From the NCBI RefSeq assembly GCF_000197735.1, contig NC_014550.1:2914001-2978000 (forward strand): a stretch of 64,000 bases of DNA. The letters are read 5' to 3'. Origin of the DNA: Glutamicibacter arilaitensis Re117 (GTDB taxonomy: Bacteria > Actinomycetota > Actinomycetes > Actinomycetales > Micrococcaceae). The notes below the pieces were generated by a model, which saw nothing but the letters and a program-made list of their open reading frames with translations, had not been told where the DNA came from and did no database searches. The position numbers and the translations under genes were made by a program. This document shows positions 29,064-38,165 of this stretch, in pieces. Position 1 is the stretch's first letter. Each line of letters begins with the position of its first letter.

Positions 29064-29852
29064 TTAGTTTGCGTCGACGGTTAATCGGATGTAATCAGGA
29101 TATTTCGCTGACAAGGAATCACCCGAAGACGTACCGGTTAAACGGCGCTTGACCCACGGAGCTAAATGTTCTTTGGCCCAGCCCAATTCCTGCCTCAGCT
29201 TCTCGCCTCGGGAGTTCACCGCAAAGTCCGGCAAGGAAGGCTGCTGGATCTTCGAAGACCAGTTTTCATCGGTAATGCCCTGGGTGCCGAGGACCTCGAG
29301 AACCTTGGCGGCCATCAGCGCATGGCCCAGCTCGTTCATGTGCAGCCGGTCAACCGCCCAGTAGCGGATATCCGAGAACTCGCGCCAACGCCAGTAGTCA
29401 GCGATGACCGCCCCGTGCTGATCCGCGATTTCACGGACCTTCTCGTTGTAGATGGCAGTGCGCGGACGGGTCTTGGAGAACAATGGCGATTCCACGGTGT
29501 CGAAACCGGTGAACAGCACGATCTTGCTCCCTGCTTCGGCGAATCGGCGCACCATGCCTTCATAGCCGCGCATCAGCGCATCCAGGTCTGCCTTGGGGCG
29601 CAGGATGTCATTGCCTCCGGCGTAAATGGTGACCAGATCCGGGGACAGTGCCAGCGCCTGGTCCAGCTGCTGGTTGATCACCTGGCCAATTTTCTTGCCG
29701 CGCACCGCCAGGTTGGCATATTCCCAATCCCCTTCGGCGCAGAGCACCTCGGCGACCCGGTCTGCCCAGCCGCGCATCTGATTAGGTCGGGTTGAATCAA
29801 CGTCGCCAACGCCCTCGGTGAACGAGTCACCTAGTGCCACAAACTTCTTCAC
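29064..29852 (-). CDS. SGNH/GDSL-type hydrolase
   Basis: A 262-aa SGNH-fold esterase or lipase. Block I is [12 protein letters not shown] (nucleophile S10), the oxyanion Gly/Asn appear in AGGNDIL, and the Asp-His pair is in [10 protein letters not shown]. There is no signal peptide, so it is cytoplasmic. Such enzymes deacylate small esters or lipids; the substrate is unknown. It lies convergently with nothing and just upstream (in minus orientation) of the gcv promoter; the serine hydrolase gene is 55 bp upstream on the same strand. Confidence 0.9.
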   Translation of the reverse strand: MKKFVALGDSFTEGVGDVDSTRPNQMRGWADRVAEVLCAEGDWEYANLAVRGKKIGQVINQQLDQALALSPDLVTIYAGGNDILRPKADLDALMRGYEGMVRRFAEAGSKIVLFTGFDTVESPLFSKTRPRTAIYNEKVREIADQHGAVIADYWRWREFSDIRYWAVDRLHMNELGHALMAAKVLEVLGTQGITDENWSSKIQQPSLPDFAVNSRGEKLRQELGWAKEHLAPWVKRRLTGTSSGDSLSAKYPDYIRLTVDAN

Positions 29853-29907
29853 TTCACTCCTGCTTGGTTTCTACTCGGTATCCGGGCTACGCGTTGCTGC
29901 CTGCAGC

Positions 29908-31062
29908 CTAGGCCTTCATGTTCTTCTGCATGATCAGCTGGCGGGCCAGCTGGCTGAGCTTCACTCCCGTGGAAGTTTCCTTCAGGCCTTCATTGCGCGA
30001 TGGGATGTAGCCGAATCCCAGCTGGTAGGCCGGGTCGGCAAAGGCCAGCGAGGAGTTCGCACCATCATGGCCGTAGGCGAAGATCGATCCGTAGTTGTTC
30101 CGGGCGGTGGCCTTCATGAACCCCAGCGCGAAGGCCTGCAGCAGGCCGCTGGTCCGGTCATGCCCGTAGACCAATTCGGTGGAAACCTGGGACCAGGTGT
30201 CCTCGGAGAGCAATCCCTTGCTCACGCCCAGCTGAGGTACTGCCCCGAAGGAGGCCGCGTAGATGGCGGCCAGCGACTGGGCATTGGCTACCGCACCCAT
30301 GGATGCCGGTCCCAGCTGGCGCACCTGCGGAGAGTTGGCCAGTTCGTGCCAGTTGTAGACCGGACCGGATTCCAGTGCGAAGCCGGAAGCCGAGTTCACT
30401 GCGAGGCCAGCCGGGGAGAACGGGTCGAAGAATTCCGGGCGTTCTTCCGCTGCCGTCAGCACGTCGCGGTAGCGCGATTCCAGCGCTGGGTCCTGGCCGA
30501 TATAGGCGTCGGCACCCAGCGGCTTGCGAATGCGCTCTTCGAAGACTTCCTTCAGTTCCTTGCCGGTGACCCGTCGCACCAGTTCTTCCATGAGCACGCC
30601 CATGGTGATGGCGTGATAGCCCACGATGTTCTGGCCCAAGGGCCAGATGCTTGGCATGGAAGCCAGGACCTTGGCGTATTCGGCGGAGTTCAGCAGGATC
30701 TTGCTTGGCACTCCCCCGGGCACGCCCAAGACTCCGGCCTGGTGGCTGAGCACTTCACCGACGGTGAGCTGGCCCTTGCCGTTGGCGGCGAATTCCGGCC
30801 AGTAGGTGGCCATCGAGGCCTTCGGTTCGATCAGGCCGTCTTGCACCAGCAGCGCCACGACGAGCGCGCTCAATCCCTTGGTGCAGGAGAAGACGCAGGT
30901 CAGCGCATCCCCGGCCAGGTGCTCGCCTACGCTGTGGCTGAGCACCAGTTCACCGCGGTGGTAAATGGCCAGCTGCGCCGAATAATTCTCTTCTTCAGCG
31001 GCTCGTGCTTCCAGGGCCTGTGCCAAGGGCGCGAAATCTTCAGTGATCACCGATTGCATCAA
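29908..31062 (-). CDS. Serine hydrolase of the beta-lactamase/EstB family
   Basis: A 384-aa class C beta-lactamase-like protein. The SxxK motif is S59-C-T-K62 in CVFSCTKGLSAL and a probable YxA/N-type Tyr is in VGYHAITMGVLMEEL. A late HDGANSSLAFADP segment matches the KTG-equivalent region. Family members such as EstB are carboxylesterases rather than lactamases. No export signal is seen. It may be cotranscribed with the downstream SGNH hydrolase. Confidence 0.88.
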   Translation of the reverse strand: MMQSVITEDFAPLAQALEARAAEEENYSAQLAIYHRGELVLSHSVGEHLAGDALTCVFSCTKGLSALVVALLVQDGLIEPKASMATYWPEFAANGKGQLTVGEVLSHQAGVLGVPGGVPSKILLNSAEYAKVLASMPSIWPLGQNIVGYHAITMGVLMEELVRRVTGKELKEVFEERIRKPLGADAYIGQDPALESRYRDVLTAAEERPEFFDPFSPAGLAVNSASGFALESGPVYNWHELANSPQVRQLGPASMGAVANAQSLAAIYAASFGAVPQLGVSKGLLSEDTWSQVSTELVYGHDRTSGLLQAFALGFMKATARNNYGSIFAYGHDGANSSLAFADPAYQLGFGYIPSRNEGLKETSTGVKLSQLARQLIMQKNMKA

Positions 31063-31324
31063 AATCCTTAAAGTGCTTGTCTCTCTTCAACTACCCCTAG
31101 TCGCTTTGATCGTATTCGCTCAGGGTTCTACACGCTGATTCGATACTAAGCGCACAGGTACGTCAGCTCACACAATCAGCGCTCTTCCCCCCACTCATCG
31201 ACGGCAGGTGACCGCTCATCCCACGCATCTGTGAGCCAGCCCGGAGCCTGGTTTGCCCAGTTCAATCGCTGACCCTAAAGTTGTAATGTTTGCCTACAAA
31301 ATTGAAGGAGATGATCTCGATCGC
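31063..31324. other. 262-bp intergenic region between divergent genes
   Basis: The only structure seen is an 8-bp inverted repeat, CGCTGATT near 31135 and AATCAGCG near 31177, which could be an operator or weak hairpin. No RNA gene or small coding frame is convincing. The region should contain the two divergent promoters. Confidence 0.4.
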
Positions 31325-32773
31325 ATGACTGTGAACAGTGAAACGGCAGTAACCGACGGCAAAGAAACAGAACTCCACAGGGTGATTGGCCCGAAACTGC
31401 TGCTATTCCTCATCATGGGCGATATCATCGGTGCCGGCATTTTCGCCATCACCGGCAAAGTTGCCGGCCAGGTTGGTGGGGCCGCATGGTTGCCGTTCCT
31501 GATCGCTTTCACGATCGCGACCCTTACCGCTTTCAGCTACCTCGAACTGGTCACCAAATACCCGCACGCTGCCGGTGCCGCCCTGTACATCCACAAGGCT
31601 TTCGGCATCCACTTCGTGACGTTCCTGGTGGCCTTCACCGTCGCCTGTTCGGGTATTACCAGTGCCGCGACCTCAGCCACCTTGGTGGGGCGGAACCTGC
31701 TGATTGGCATCGGCCAATTTGTTGAGGGCGTGCCGAACACTCCCGAGGCCGGCATGTGGGCAGCGATCGCCATCATCGTGATTCTTGCGATCATCAACTT
31801 CCGCGGCGTGGGCGAGAGCGTGAAGTTCAACCTCGTGCTGACCATTGTTTCGCTGGCCATCATGGCTGCGATTATCGGTATCGGACTGTCTGTCATCGCC
31901 TCCGGCCACGGAGATATTTCCCGTCTGGTGGTCTTCGAAACCCCGAACGACCGCAGCATCTTCGCCGCAGTGACCATGGGTACCGCCATTGCCTTCTTCG
32001 CCATGGTGGGCTTCGAAGACTCGGTGAACCTGGTGGAAGAAACCAAGGATCCCAAGAAAACTTTCCCGAGGATCATGCTCATCGGCTTGGGCATCTGCGC
32101 AGCGATCTACATGCTGGTGGCAGTCACCGTGATCATGGTCATCCCGACCGGTGACCTGCTGAACCCGAAGAACCCTGATGCCGGCATCCTGCTGGATGTG
32201 GTGCGCATTGGCCTGCCCGGCTTGCCAGTTGACGCGATCTTCCCATTCTTGACCGTCTTCGCAGTGGTCAACACCGCGCTAATGAACATGCTCATGGCCA
32301 GCCGCCTGCTGTACGGCATGGCCCGCCAGGGCGTGCTGCCGCAATTCCTGGGCAAGGTGCACTCGACTCGTCGTTCCCCATGGGCAGCGATCTTGTTCAG
32401 CACCGTTCTGGCCGTGGCACTGGTGGCTTATGTGAATCTGGACAAGGAGAACAGCATTGTCGGTTCGCTGGGCGGCACTACTGCGCTGCTGCTGCTCTGC
32501 GTTTTCGCGGTAGTCAATGTGGCCCTGCTGGTGCTCCGCCGCGACAAGCCTGAACCTGGTGCGTTCCGCACGCCAACGATCATCCCGATCCTCGGCGTGG
32601 GCTTCTGCCTGTTCCTTGCAGGCCCATGGGCCCGTTCCCGCGAAGACTGGATCCAGTATGAGATTGCCGGCCTGCTGCTGGTCATCGGCGTAGCCCTGTG
32701 GGCAGTGACCTGGTTGATCAACCGGATCAACTACAAGAAGGGTGTCATCGAGACCCGTCCTGGTCAGTACTGA
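31325..32773 (+). CDS. APC-family amino acid permease
   Basis: About 482 aa with 12 predicted helices. The first helix (LLLFLIMGDIIGAGIFAITG) and the later VGFEDSVNLVEETKDPKKTFPR loop are classical for amino acid/cationic amino acid transporters. The start is uncertain: ATG 31325 lies 14 bases past GAAGGAG, and longer starts at 31286 or 31253 are in frame. It is monocistronic and ends at a perfect palindromic terminator. The substrate is not identifiable. Confidence 0.87.
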   Translation: MTVNSETAVTDGKETELHRVIGPKLLLFLIMGDIIGAGIFAITGKVAGQVGGAAWLPFLIAFTIATLTAFSYLELVTKYPHAAGAALYIHKAFGIHFVTFLVAFTVACSGITSAATSATLVGRNLLIGIGQFVEGVPNTPEAGMWAAIAIIVILAIINFRGVGESVKFNLVLTIVSLAIMAAIIGIGLSVIASGHGDISRLVVFETPNDRSIFAAVTMGTAIAFFAMVGFEDSVNLVEETKDPKKTFPRIMLIGLGICAAIYMLVAVTVIMVIPTGDLLNPKNPDAGILLDVVRIGLPGLPVDAIFPFLTVFAVVNTALMNMLMASRLLYGMARQGVLPQFLGKVHSTRRSPWAAILFSTVLAVALVAYVNLDKENSIVGSLGGTTALLLLCVFAVVNVALLVLRRDKPEPGAFRTPTIIPILGVGFCLFLAGPWARSREDWIQYEIAGLLLVIGVALWAVTWLINRINYKKGVIETRPGQY

Positions 32774-32777
32774 TCCC

Positions 32778-32833
32778 CGGCTGTTAACGCAGTGAGGCCC
32801 GCCAATTGGCGGGCCTCACTGCGTTAACAGCCG
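32778..32833. terminator. 56-bp perfect palindrome, bidirectional terminator
   Basis: The 28-bp arms meet at a central AATT with no mismatch and no unpaired loop at the sequence level. It lies 4 bp after the permease stop and 3 bp after the convergent RNase H stop, so it must terminate both. Confidence 0.85.
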
Positions 32834-32836
32834 TTC

Positions 32837-33748
32837 TTAGGAGTTTTGCTCGACGGTTTCTTGGCGGAAACGGAGCTTGAGACCGCCATCGGTGCGCTGC
32901 CACCACGACGAAACCACAAGCACCGGAGCATCGGCCGGTTTCATCCGATAGGCCAGCAGCACCATCTGCGCGTCCACTTCACGAGCGGCGAGGACCTGGA
33001 CTTGTCCGGTGCCGGGCAGGCTCGCTCCGGATTCCAGCATGGCACGGACCGTGGCCACATCCAGCAGCCCGCCGTGGCGGGTCACTTCTTGGTAACCGGG
33101 ATGCAGGAAGTCGTTGAGTTCCGCGAAGCTGGAACGGATCTGCGGGTCCAAGAAGCCTTGTTCCAGCTCGTAGACGGTGGCGGCAAGGTCCACGGCGGGT
33201 TCAGGTGCGGGGACAGGTTCTGCCTCGGGTGCGGCCACTGCTTCAGCCGCGGCCGGCGCACTGGAAGCAGCTGCACCACCAGCGGCGGTGTATCCCGGGC
33301 CGGACTCGACCGCGGTGCCTTTCTGGTGCGCGGTGGCAGCTGCGCGTGCGCGATCATCGGCAGCTTCGTTCAGGTCATGGCCGGCATGGCCCTTGACCCA
33401 TTCAAAGGTGTATTTGCGTCCGGCGATAGCCTGGTCAAGTTCCTTGAGGATGTCCTGGTTCAGTACCGGCTTGCCGTCGGCCTTTTTCCAGCCCTTTTTC
33501 TTCCATCCCGGCATCCATTTGCTGATGCAGTTGATCGCATACTGCGAATCGCACAGGATCCTCAGTTCTTCTTCCGGCAGGTGTTCGGTGGCGCGGAAGA
33601 GTTCGAGCACCGCTTGGAGTTCGCCCATGTTGTTGGTGCCATGGTCCCACCCGCCTGCGGCCCAGTTGTCCTGATCCACGTACCAAGCCCATCCGGCTGG
33701 TCCGGGATTTCCTAGGGCTGATCCATCCGCAGCTGCAATGATCGTCAT
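32837..33748 (-). CDS. rnhA: Ribonuclease HI fused to a DUF4440/NTF2-like domain
   Basis: A 303-aa protein with two domains. Residues 1-140 are RNase HI with the catalytic set D8 (AADGS), E43 (GELQAV), D67 (CDSQ), the HAGH His and D131 (EAADDRARAA). A Pro/Ala/Glu-rich linker of about 55 residues follows. Residues 195-303 resemble DUF4440/SnoaL-like proteins (ELNDFLHPGYQEVTRHGGLLDV). It would cut RNA in RNA-DNA hybrids. The role of the second domain is unknown. It is monocistronic and convergent with the permease. Confidence 0.88.
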   Translation of the reverse strand: MTIIAAADGSALGNPGPAGWAWYVDQDNWAAGGWDHGTNNMGELQAVLELFRATEHLPEEELRILCDSQYAINCISKWMPGWKKKGWKKADGKPVLNQDILKELDQAIAGRKYTFEWVKGHAGHDLNEAADDRARAAATAHQKGTAVESGPGYTAAGGAAASSAPAAAEAVAAPEAEPVPAPEPAVDLAATVYELEQGFLDPQIRSSFAELNDFLHPGYQEVTRHGGLLDVATVRAMLESGASLPGTGQVQVLAAREVDAQMVLLAYRMKPADAPVLVVSSWWQRTDGGLKLRFRQETVEQNS

Positions 33749-33862
33749 AGTTTAATCCTGCCATGTCGATGGCCACGCATGCTTTCATGCCCCCGGTCAT
33801 GTCGTCATCCATTGTGTGCTTGATGAATCACAGGTTATCGACTGGACTATGCCTAGGATTGA

Positions 33863-34174
33863 GTGGTGAAAAAGATTCTGCCGCTACTGGCCGTACTAGC
33901 TTTGGTCCTGTCGTCCTGCACTGGTCCTTCGATCGATGAGCTGCGCGAGCAGGATCCAGAAGGCCATACCGCATGCATCCACTTCGGCGGCGGCTTGATC
34001 AGCCCTGAAGGCGCCGGTGCCTTGAACATGAAGAAGGCCGCCGAGCATGGCGCTGCGGCCTCCACCACCGAGATCAGCGCTGCGGTAGCAACCGATGAAT
34101 CCGGTGCACCGAAGATCACCGACTTGGAGGCCTTCCAGAAGGCCTGCGAAGCCCGAGGCTTCGATTTCGAATAA
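33863..34174 (+). CDS. Small predicted lipoprotein
   Basis: A 103-aa product with a lipoprotein signal (KKILPLLAVLALVLSSC) and a short polar mature part. The region IDELREQDPEGHTACIHFGGGL and the tail ITDLEAFQKACEARGFDFE contain two more Cys, which could form a disulfide outside the cell. GTG starts at 33863 and 33866 both follow AGGA; the second has better spacing. I do not recognise a family. A hairpin follows. Confidence 0.7.
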   Translation: MVKKILPLLAVLALVLSSCTGPSIDELREQDPEGHTACIHFGGGLISPEGAGALNMKKAAEHGAAASTTEISAAVATDESGAPKITDLEAFQKACEARGFDFE

Positions 34175-34184
34175 ACGCAAACGA

Positions 34185-34217
34185 CTGCGGACACCAACTC
34201 CATGTTGGTGCCCGCAG
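34185..34217 (+). terminator. Hairpin terminator
   Basis: CTGCGGACACCAAC (34185-34198) pairs with GTTGGTGCCCGCAG (34204-34217) with one A-C mismatch and a TCCAT loop, between the convergent lipoprotein and reductase genes. Confidence 0.75.
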
Positions 34218-34242
34218 CCGATGTACTGAAGTTTTCGGCAGC

Positions 34243-35352
34243 CTAGGCCGGGTATAGCGGGTTATGCCCGCTTTGGACGCGCTCTTCGGCACGAACTTCG
34301 CCCGGTGCCGTGCCGTCTAGGAACGGGCCGTTGTCGGCCAGTTCTTCGCGGCCGGCAGCTTCGAGCCAGTTGTCCAGCTCCGGTCCCTTGGGGATGATCT
34401 GCGTTGGGTTGATGTCTTCATGGACCACGTAGTAGTGGGCCTTGATCTGCTCAAAGTCGATGGTGTCGCCGAAACCTGGGGTTTGGAACAAGTCCCGTGC
34501 GTAGCCCCAGAGGTTTGGCATGTCGATGAGCTTATTGCGGTTGGCCTTGAAATGGCCATGGTAGACCGGGTCTAAACGCACCAGGGTGGTGAACAGCCTG
34601 ACGTCGGCCTCGGTAATGCAGTCGCCCATCAGGAAGCGGCGAGTCGCCAGCCGCTCTTCGAGGTAATCCAAGGCGGCAAACAGGCGGTCATAGGCATCGT
34701 TGTAGGCCTGCTGGTCTCCGGCGAAACCTGCCCGGTAGACCCCGTTATTCACCTCGGTGAAGATGCGCTTGATCAGCGGAAGCATCTCTTCGAGCTGGTC
34801 CTGAGGAATCAGGTTCGGTGCGCCTTCACGATGGAATTCCTTCCACTGCGTCGACATGTCCCAGGTGATCTGCGGGTAGTCGTTAGTGACCACAGCTCCC
34901 GTTGGGATATCTACGATGGCCGGAACGGTGATGCCGCGCGGGTAGTCGGCAAAGCGCTTGAAATAGTTTTCCTGGACTCGCTCGGTACCCAAAACCGGGT
35001 CCTTGCCTCCTGGATCCAGGTCGAAGGTCCAGCTGCGGGCGTCGTGGGTTGGCCCGGGCAGGCCAACGGACAGCGCATCTTCCAAACCCAGAAGACGGCG
35101 AACAATCAGGGTGCGGTTAGCCCATGGGCAAGCGCGGGCAGCCACCAGGTGGTAGCGTCCGGCTTCCACCGGCCAGAGCTGGGCGCCTTCGGATAGCCCG
35201 GCATTGGGGTGTCCGATTTTGCTGTGGCAATTCCCGTCCCCATAGTGCTCGGCGCTGATGTCGGCCACGATGCGGTCTTGGATGTAGTTGGTATCTCGGG
35301 TGAATTCTCCGCCAGTGACGTAGGCGCCCTTGGTTGAATATTCCTGACTCAT
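34243..35352 (-). CDS. Glutathionyl-hydroquinone reductase-like GST (Xi class)
   Basis: A 369-aa member of the YqjG/PcpF/ECM4 group. The catalytic Cys is C75 in AARACPWANRT. The C-terminal helical domain includes FLMGDCITEADVRLFTTLVR and NLWGYARDLFQTPGF. Family enzymes reduce glutathionyl-hydroquinones through the Cys. Actinobacteria mostly use mycothiol, so the physiological thiol may differ. The start at 35352 is set by AAGGAATGCG; an ATG at 35388 lacks a site. Confidence 0.88.
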   Translation of the reverse strand: MSQEYSTKGAYVTGGEFTRDTNYIQDRIVADISAEHYGDGNCHSKIGHPNAGLSEGAQLWPVEAGRYHLVAARACPWANRTLIVRRLLGLEDALSVGLPGPTHDARSWTFDLDPGGKDPVLGTERVQENYFKRFADYPRGITVPAIVDIPTGAVVTNDYPQITWDMSTQWKEFHREGAPNLIPQDQLEEMLPLIKRIFTEVNNGVYRAGFAGDQQAYNDAYDRLFAALDYLEERLATRRFLMGDCITEADVRLFTTLVRLDPVYHGHFKANRNKLIDMPNLWGYARDLFQTPGFGDTIDFEQIKAHYYVVHEDINPTQIIPKGPELDNWLEAAGREELADNGPFLDGTAPGEVRAEERVQSGHNPLYPA

Positions 35353-35748
35353 CGCATTCCTTCCAAAGAATTTTGAAGTCCCGTGCATAAACCACTCACA
35401 TCGAGACTATGACAGTTGATCGGGTAAGGAAATGGCCGAAAGCTGTTTTCCAGCTCCCTTCCACTTTCAACCGAATGTGCGCATCGAAATGCCTAGCCTT
35501 TGAACAGCGGGCTGAGGCCGGAGATCTGTAGGCGGGCGATCTGCAGTTCCGAATGGATGCCTTGCAGGTGCTCTGCTTTATGCATTGCCAGTCGGCGCGT
35601 TCTCCAGCAGGTCGCATTCCTTGAAATCCTGCGACCAATTTTTAGTTGACACGTCACTATCTCTTGCAAAATTCAACTATACACGAGATGATTGATGCGT
35701 CAACAATATTTCTTGCTCCATCTTGGAGCACCGACGGCGAGGAAGAAA
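35353..35748. other. 396-bp region between the GST and marR genes
   Basis: TAGTTGA (35643-35649) and TCAACTA (35673-35679) form a 7-bp inverted repeat overlapping a TTGACA -35 element (35646-35651), a likely MarR operator and promoter. On the minus strand a 30-codon frame at 35493-35585 (MHKAEHLQGIHSELQIARLQ and ten more residues) reads like coding sequence but has no clear ribosome binding site. The rest shows nothing recognisable. Confidence 0.35.
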
Positions 35749-36234
35749 ATGAAGAGCGAAGAGACCCGCTGGCTCACCGATGCTGAGCAGGAACTCTGGC
35801 GGACCATACGCGAGTTCCTCTGGCAGTTTCCAAGTGCCATGGATCGCCAGCTGCTGCGCGATTCAAATATGCTATCCGGAGAATATTCCGTGCTTGCCGT
35901 ACTTTCAGAAAGCACTGAACCAAGCTTGCGCCCGGCCGATGTCGCCACCGCACTGCGCTGGGATCGCTCACGGCTCTCCCACCTGCTGCGCCGAATGGAG
36001 TCCAAGGGTCTGATCAGCCGTTGCGCAGATGAGACTGACCGCCGTGGTCACCAGATTACCTTGACTGCCCAGGGCCGGACGACCGTGGAGGAAGCCGCGC
36101 CTGCGCATGTCAGCTTCGTGCGTGAAGCCTTCTTTGACTCGCTGAATAAAACCGAACGCTCGGCGTTGGAATCCGCACTGCCCAAGATCCTGGCTTCTCT
36201 GGAACAGCAGGGTCTGAAAGACGGCTCGTGCTAG
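35749..36234 (+). CDS. MarR-family transcriptional regulator
   Basis: A 161-aa winged-helix regulator. The recognition region is RPADVATALRWDRSRLSHLLRRMESKG with the wing in CADETDRRGHQITLT. The start at 35749 follows GAGGAAG; an earlier start at 35692 has no site. Its 3' end overlaps the convergent ABC exporter gene by 4 bp. It may regulate itself through the inverted repeat at 35643-35679, and the distant divergent GST gene is a candidate target. Confidence 0.85.
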   Translation: MKSEETRWLTDAEQELWRTIREFLWQFPSAMDRQLLRDSNMLSGEYSVLAVLSESTEPSLRPADVATALRWDRSRLSHLLRRMESKGLISRCADETDRRGHQITLTAQGRTTVEEAAPAHVSFVREAFFDSLNKTERSALESALPKILASLEQQGLKDGSC

Positions 36235-38060
36235 CTGGCCCGTTGAGCCAGTTCGTTTCTTGATACCAGCTGGGCGAAGCGTCCACCTAGCTGGAGCAAT
36301 TCGTCATATGTTCCCGATTCGGCAATCCGGCCATCTTCGAGCACCACGATGCGATCAGCTCGCATCACGGTACTCAAGCGGTGCGCAATCAGCAAGGTAG
36401 TGCGCCCCACGGCAAGTTCATCCAGCGCTTGCTGGACTAGCGCTTCGGTCACCGTATCCAATGCGCTGGTAGCTTCGTCCAGAACCAGGACCTTGGGCCT
36501 GCGCAGCATGGTGCGGGCAATGGCCAGACGCTGTTGCTCACCGCCGGAGAACCGGTGGCCGCGCTGCCCGACCTGGGTCTCCAGCCCCTGCGGCAGACCG
36601 CGAACCAGCTCCGCAATTTGCGCGGCTTCCAGCGCCTGCCAGAGTTCAGCTTCAGTTGCCTTCGGCGCGGCCCACAAGAGGTTCTCGCGCACCGAGGCAT
36701 GCAGCAGGTAACTTTCTTGGGCGACCACGGAGACCACCTGGGCGATGCTTTCAGGATCAAATTCCTTCAGGTCTACCCCGTCAAGCAAGACCTGCCCGCT
36801 AGTGGGATCCAATAGCCGGGGCAGCAGTGATCCGAGCGTGGATTTACCCGACCCGGTCGCTCCGACAACCGCGGTCATGGTTCCGGCCTCCAGCACGAGG
36901 TCCAATTGGTCCAAGGTGGCGCGGTGTGCTTCGGGGTAGCGGAAACTGACATCGCGCAGCTGCACTTCACCACGCAGGTTTTCAGCATCAATGGCGCGCG
37001 GCCGCGGCGCGACAGGCAGCGCCTGGTCCGTGTCGAGATATTCAAAGACTCGGCTGAACAGGGCCATGGCAGAAACCCATTGGACGGAAATCTGCATCAT
37101 GCCCATCACCGGCCGGAAGATGCCGGCTTGCAACCCGGTAAAGGCCACCAGGGTGCCGATGCTCATTCCTTGTCCGGTGGCCGGCAGGCCAGCGACAAGG
37201 TACAGCACCGCAGGAATAGCGGCGAAGATGATGCTCATGGTTGCCATCCGCCAGCGACCGGCCAATGCACTTTTCATTTCCAGGTCTATGAGCTTGTGGC
37301 TGGAATCCTCAAAGGCCGCCGCATCGGCGCTTCCGGTGCCCATGATCTTGGCCAAGCGGACACCTGAGATACTCAACCGCTCTTCGATCAAGGAAGTCAG
37401 GTTGGACATCTCTCGCTGGCGCTTTCCGGTCACTGCACGGCGCAGTTTTGCCGTCTGCTTTGCCAGCAGCACCGCAGGAGGCAGTACTACCAATGAGATC
37501 AGGCTCAGCTTCCAGGAAATCGCCACCATGGCGCAGGCGGTGGCCACCACGGTGGTGAGATTCGAGGCAATGCTGGTTGCCGAATTGGTGATCACCGACT
37601 GCATTTGCCCGACGTCGTTGATCAGTCGAGACTGCACGTCTCCGGAGCGCGAGTTGGTGAAGAATCCTAATGACTGCTTTTGCAGATGCGTGAACAGACC
37701 GGTGCGCAATCCATGCATCACGCGCTGGCCCATCAAGGTTGCCCGCCAGGTCTGGATGACTTCCAGGATCGCGGTGACCAAGGAGATCAGCACCAATCCC
37801 CCGGCGCCTAAGAGCAGCAATCGGACGTTGCTATTGGGAATGGCGTCATCAATGAGTTCGCGGACGATAAACGGTTGCGCCAAGCCGATGATCGATGAGG
37901 CCACGATCAGCGCCATCACCACGCCGACCGAGGCCAGATGCGGCCGGAAGAGTGCTGCAATACGCTTCAGGGATACCGGATGTTCGGATAGCCATTGCTT
38001 GTCTTGTGCAGAGTTCCGGCCTGAACCGGGCCCGCCGCCGGGCATACCCATTGGATTCAT
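36231..38060 (-). CDS. ABC exporter, fused permease and ATPase
   Basis: A 609-aa half-transporter of the MsbA/LmrA type. The transmembrane domain (about 45-330, six helices, with ILEVIQTWRATLMGQRVMHGLR) is followed by an ATPase with Walker A GATGSGKST, the signature FSGGEQQRLAIARTML and Walker B VLVLDEATSAL. A Met/Gly/Pro-rich N-terminal tail precedes it. It likely exports drugs or lipids as a dimer. The start at 38060 follows AAAGG. It is divergent from a MarR gene with a palindrome in its promoter. Confidence 0.9.
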   Translation of the reverse strand: MNPMGMPGGGPGSGRNSAQDKQWLSEHPVSLKRIAALFRPHLASVGVVMALIVASSIIGLAQPFIVRELIDDAIPNSNVRLLLLGAGGLVLISLVTAILEVIQTWRATLMGQRVMHGLRTGLFTHLQKQSLGFFTNSRSGDVQSRLINDVGQMQSVITNSATSIASNLTTVVATACAMVAISWKLSLISLVVLPPAVLLAKQTAKLRRAVTGKRQREMSNLTSLIEERLSISGVRLAKIMGTGSADAAAFEDSSHKLIDLEMKSALAGRWRMATMSIIFAAIPAVLYLVAGLPATGQGMSIGTLVAFTGLQAGIFRPVMGMMQISVQWVSAMALFSRVFEYLDTDQALPVAPRPRAIDAENLRGEVQLRDVSFRYPEAHRATLDQLDLVLEAGTMTAVVGATGSGKSTLGSLLPRLLDPTSGQVLLDGVDLKEFDPESIAQVVSVVAQESYLLHASVRENLLWAAPKATEAELWQALEAAQIAELVRGLPQGLETQVGQRGHRFSGGEQQRLAIARTMLRRPKVLVLDEATSALDTVTEALVQQALDELAVGRTTLLIAHRLSTVMRADRIVVLEDGRIAESGTYDELLQLGGRFAQLVSRNELAQRAS

Positions 38061-38078
38061 AGGCACCGCCTTTCGCTG

Positions 38079-38097
38079 ATTCTTGTAAATCAAGAAT
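38079..38097. promoter_or_regulatory. Palindromic operator in the exporter promoter
   Basis: ATTCTTG-TAAAT-CAAGAAT is a perfect 7-bp inverted repeat, 18 bp before the exporter start and 69 bp before the divergent marR start. CTTGAA half-sites recur near 38129 and 38155. Size and symmetry suit a MarR dimer. Confidence 0.55.
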
Positions 38098-38165
38098 AGC
38101 AGAGGTCACCTCACTATGTGGTCGCATCTTGAAGTTGTTCGCAGAAACACACTATCCTTGAACAT

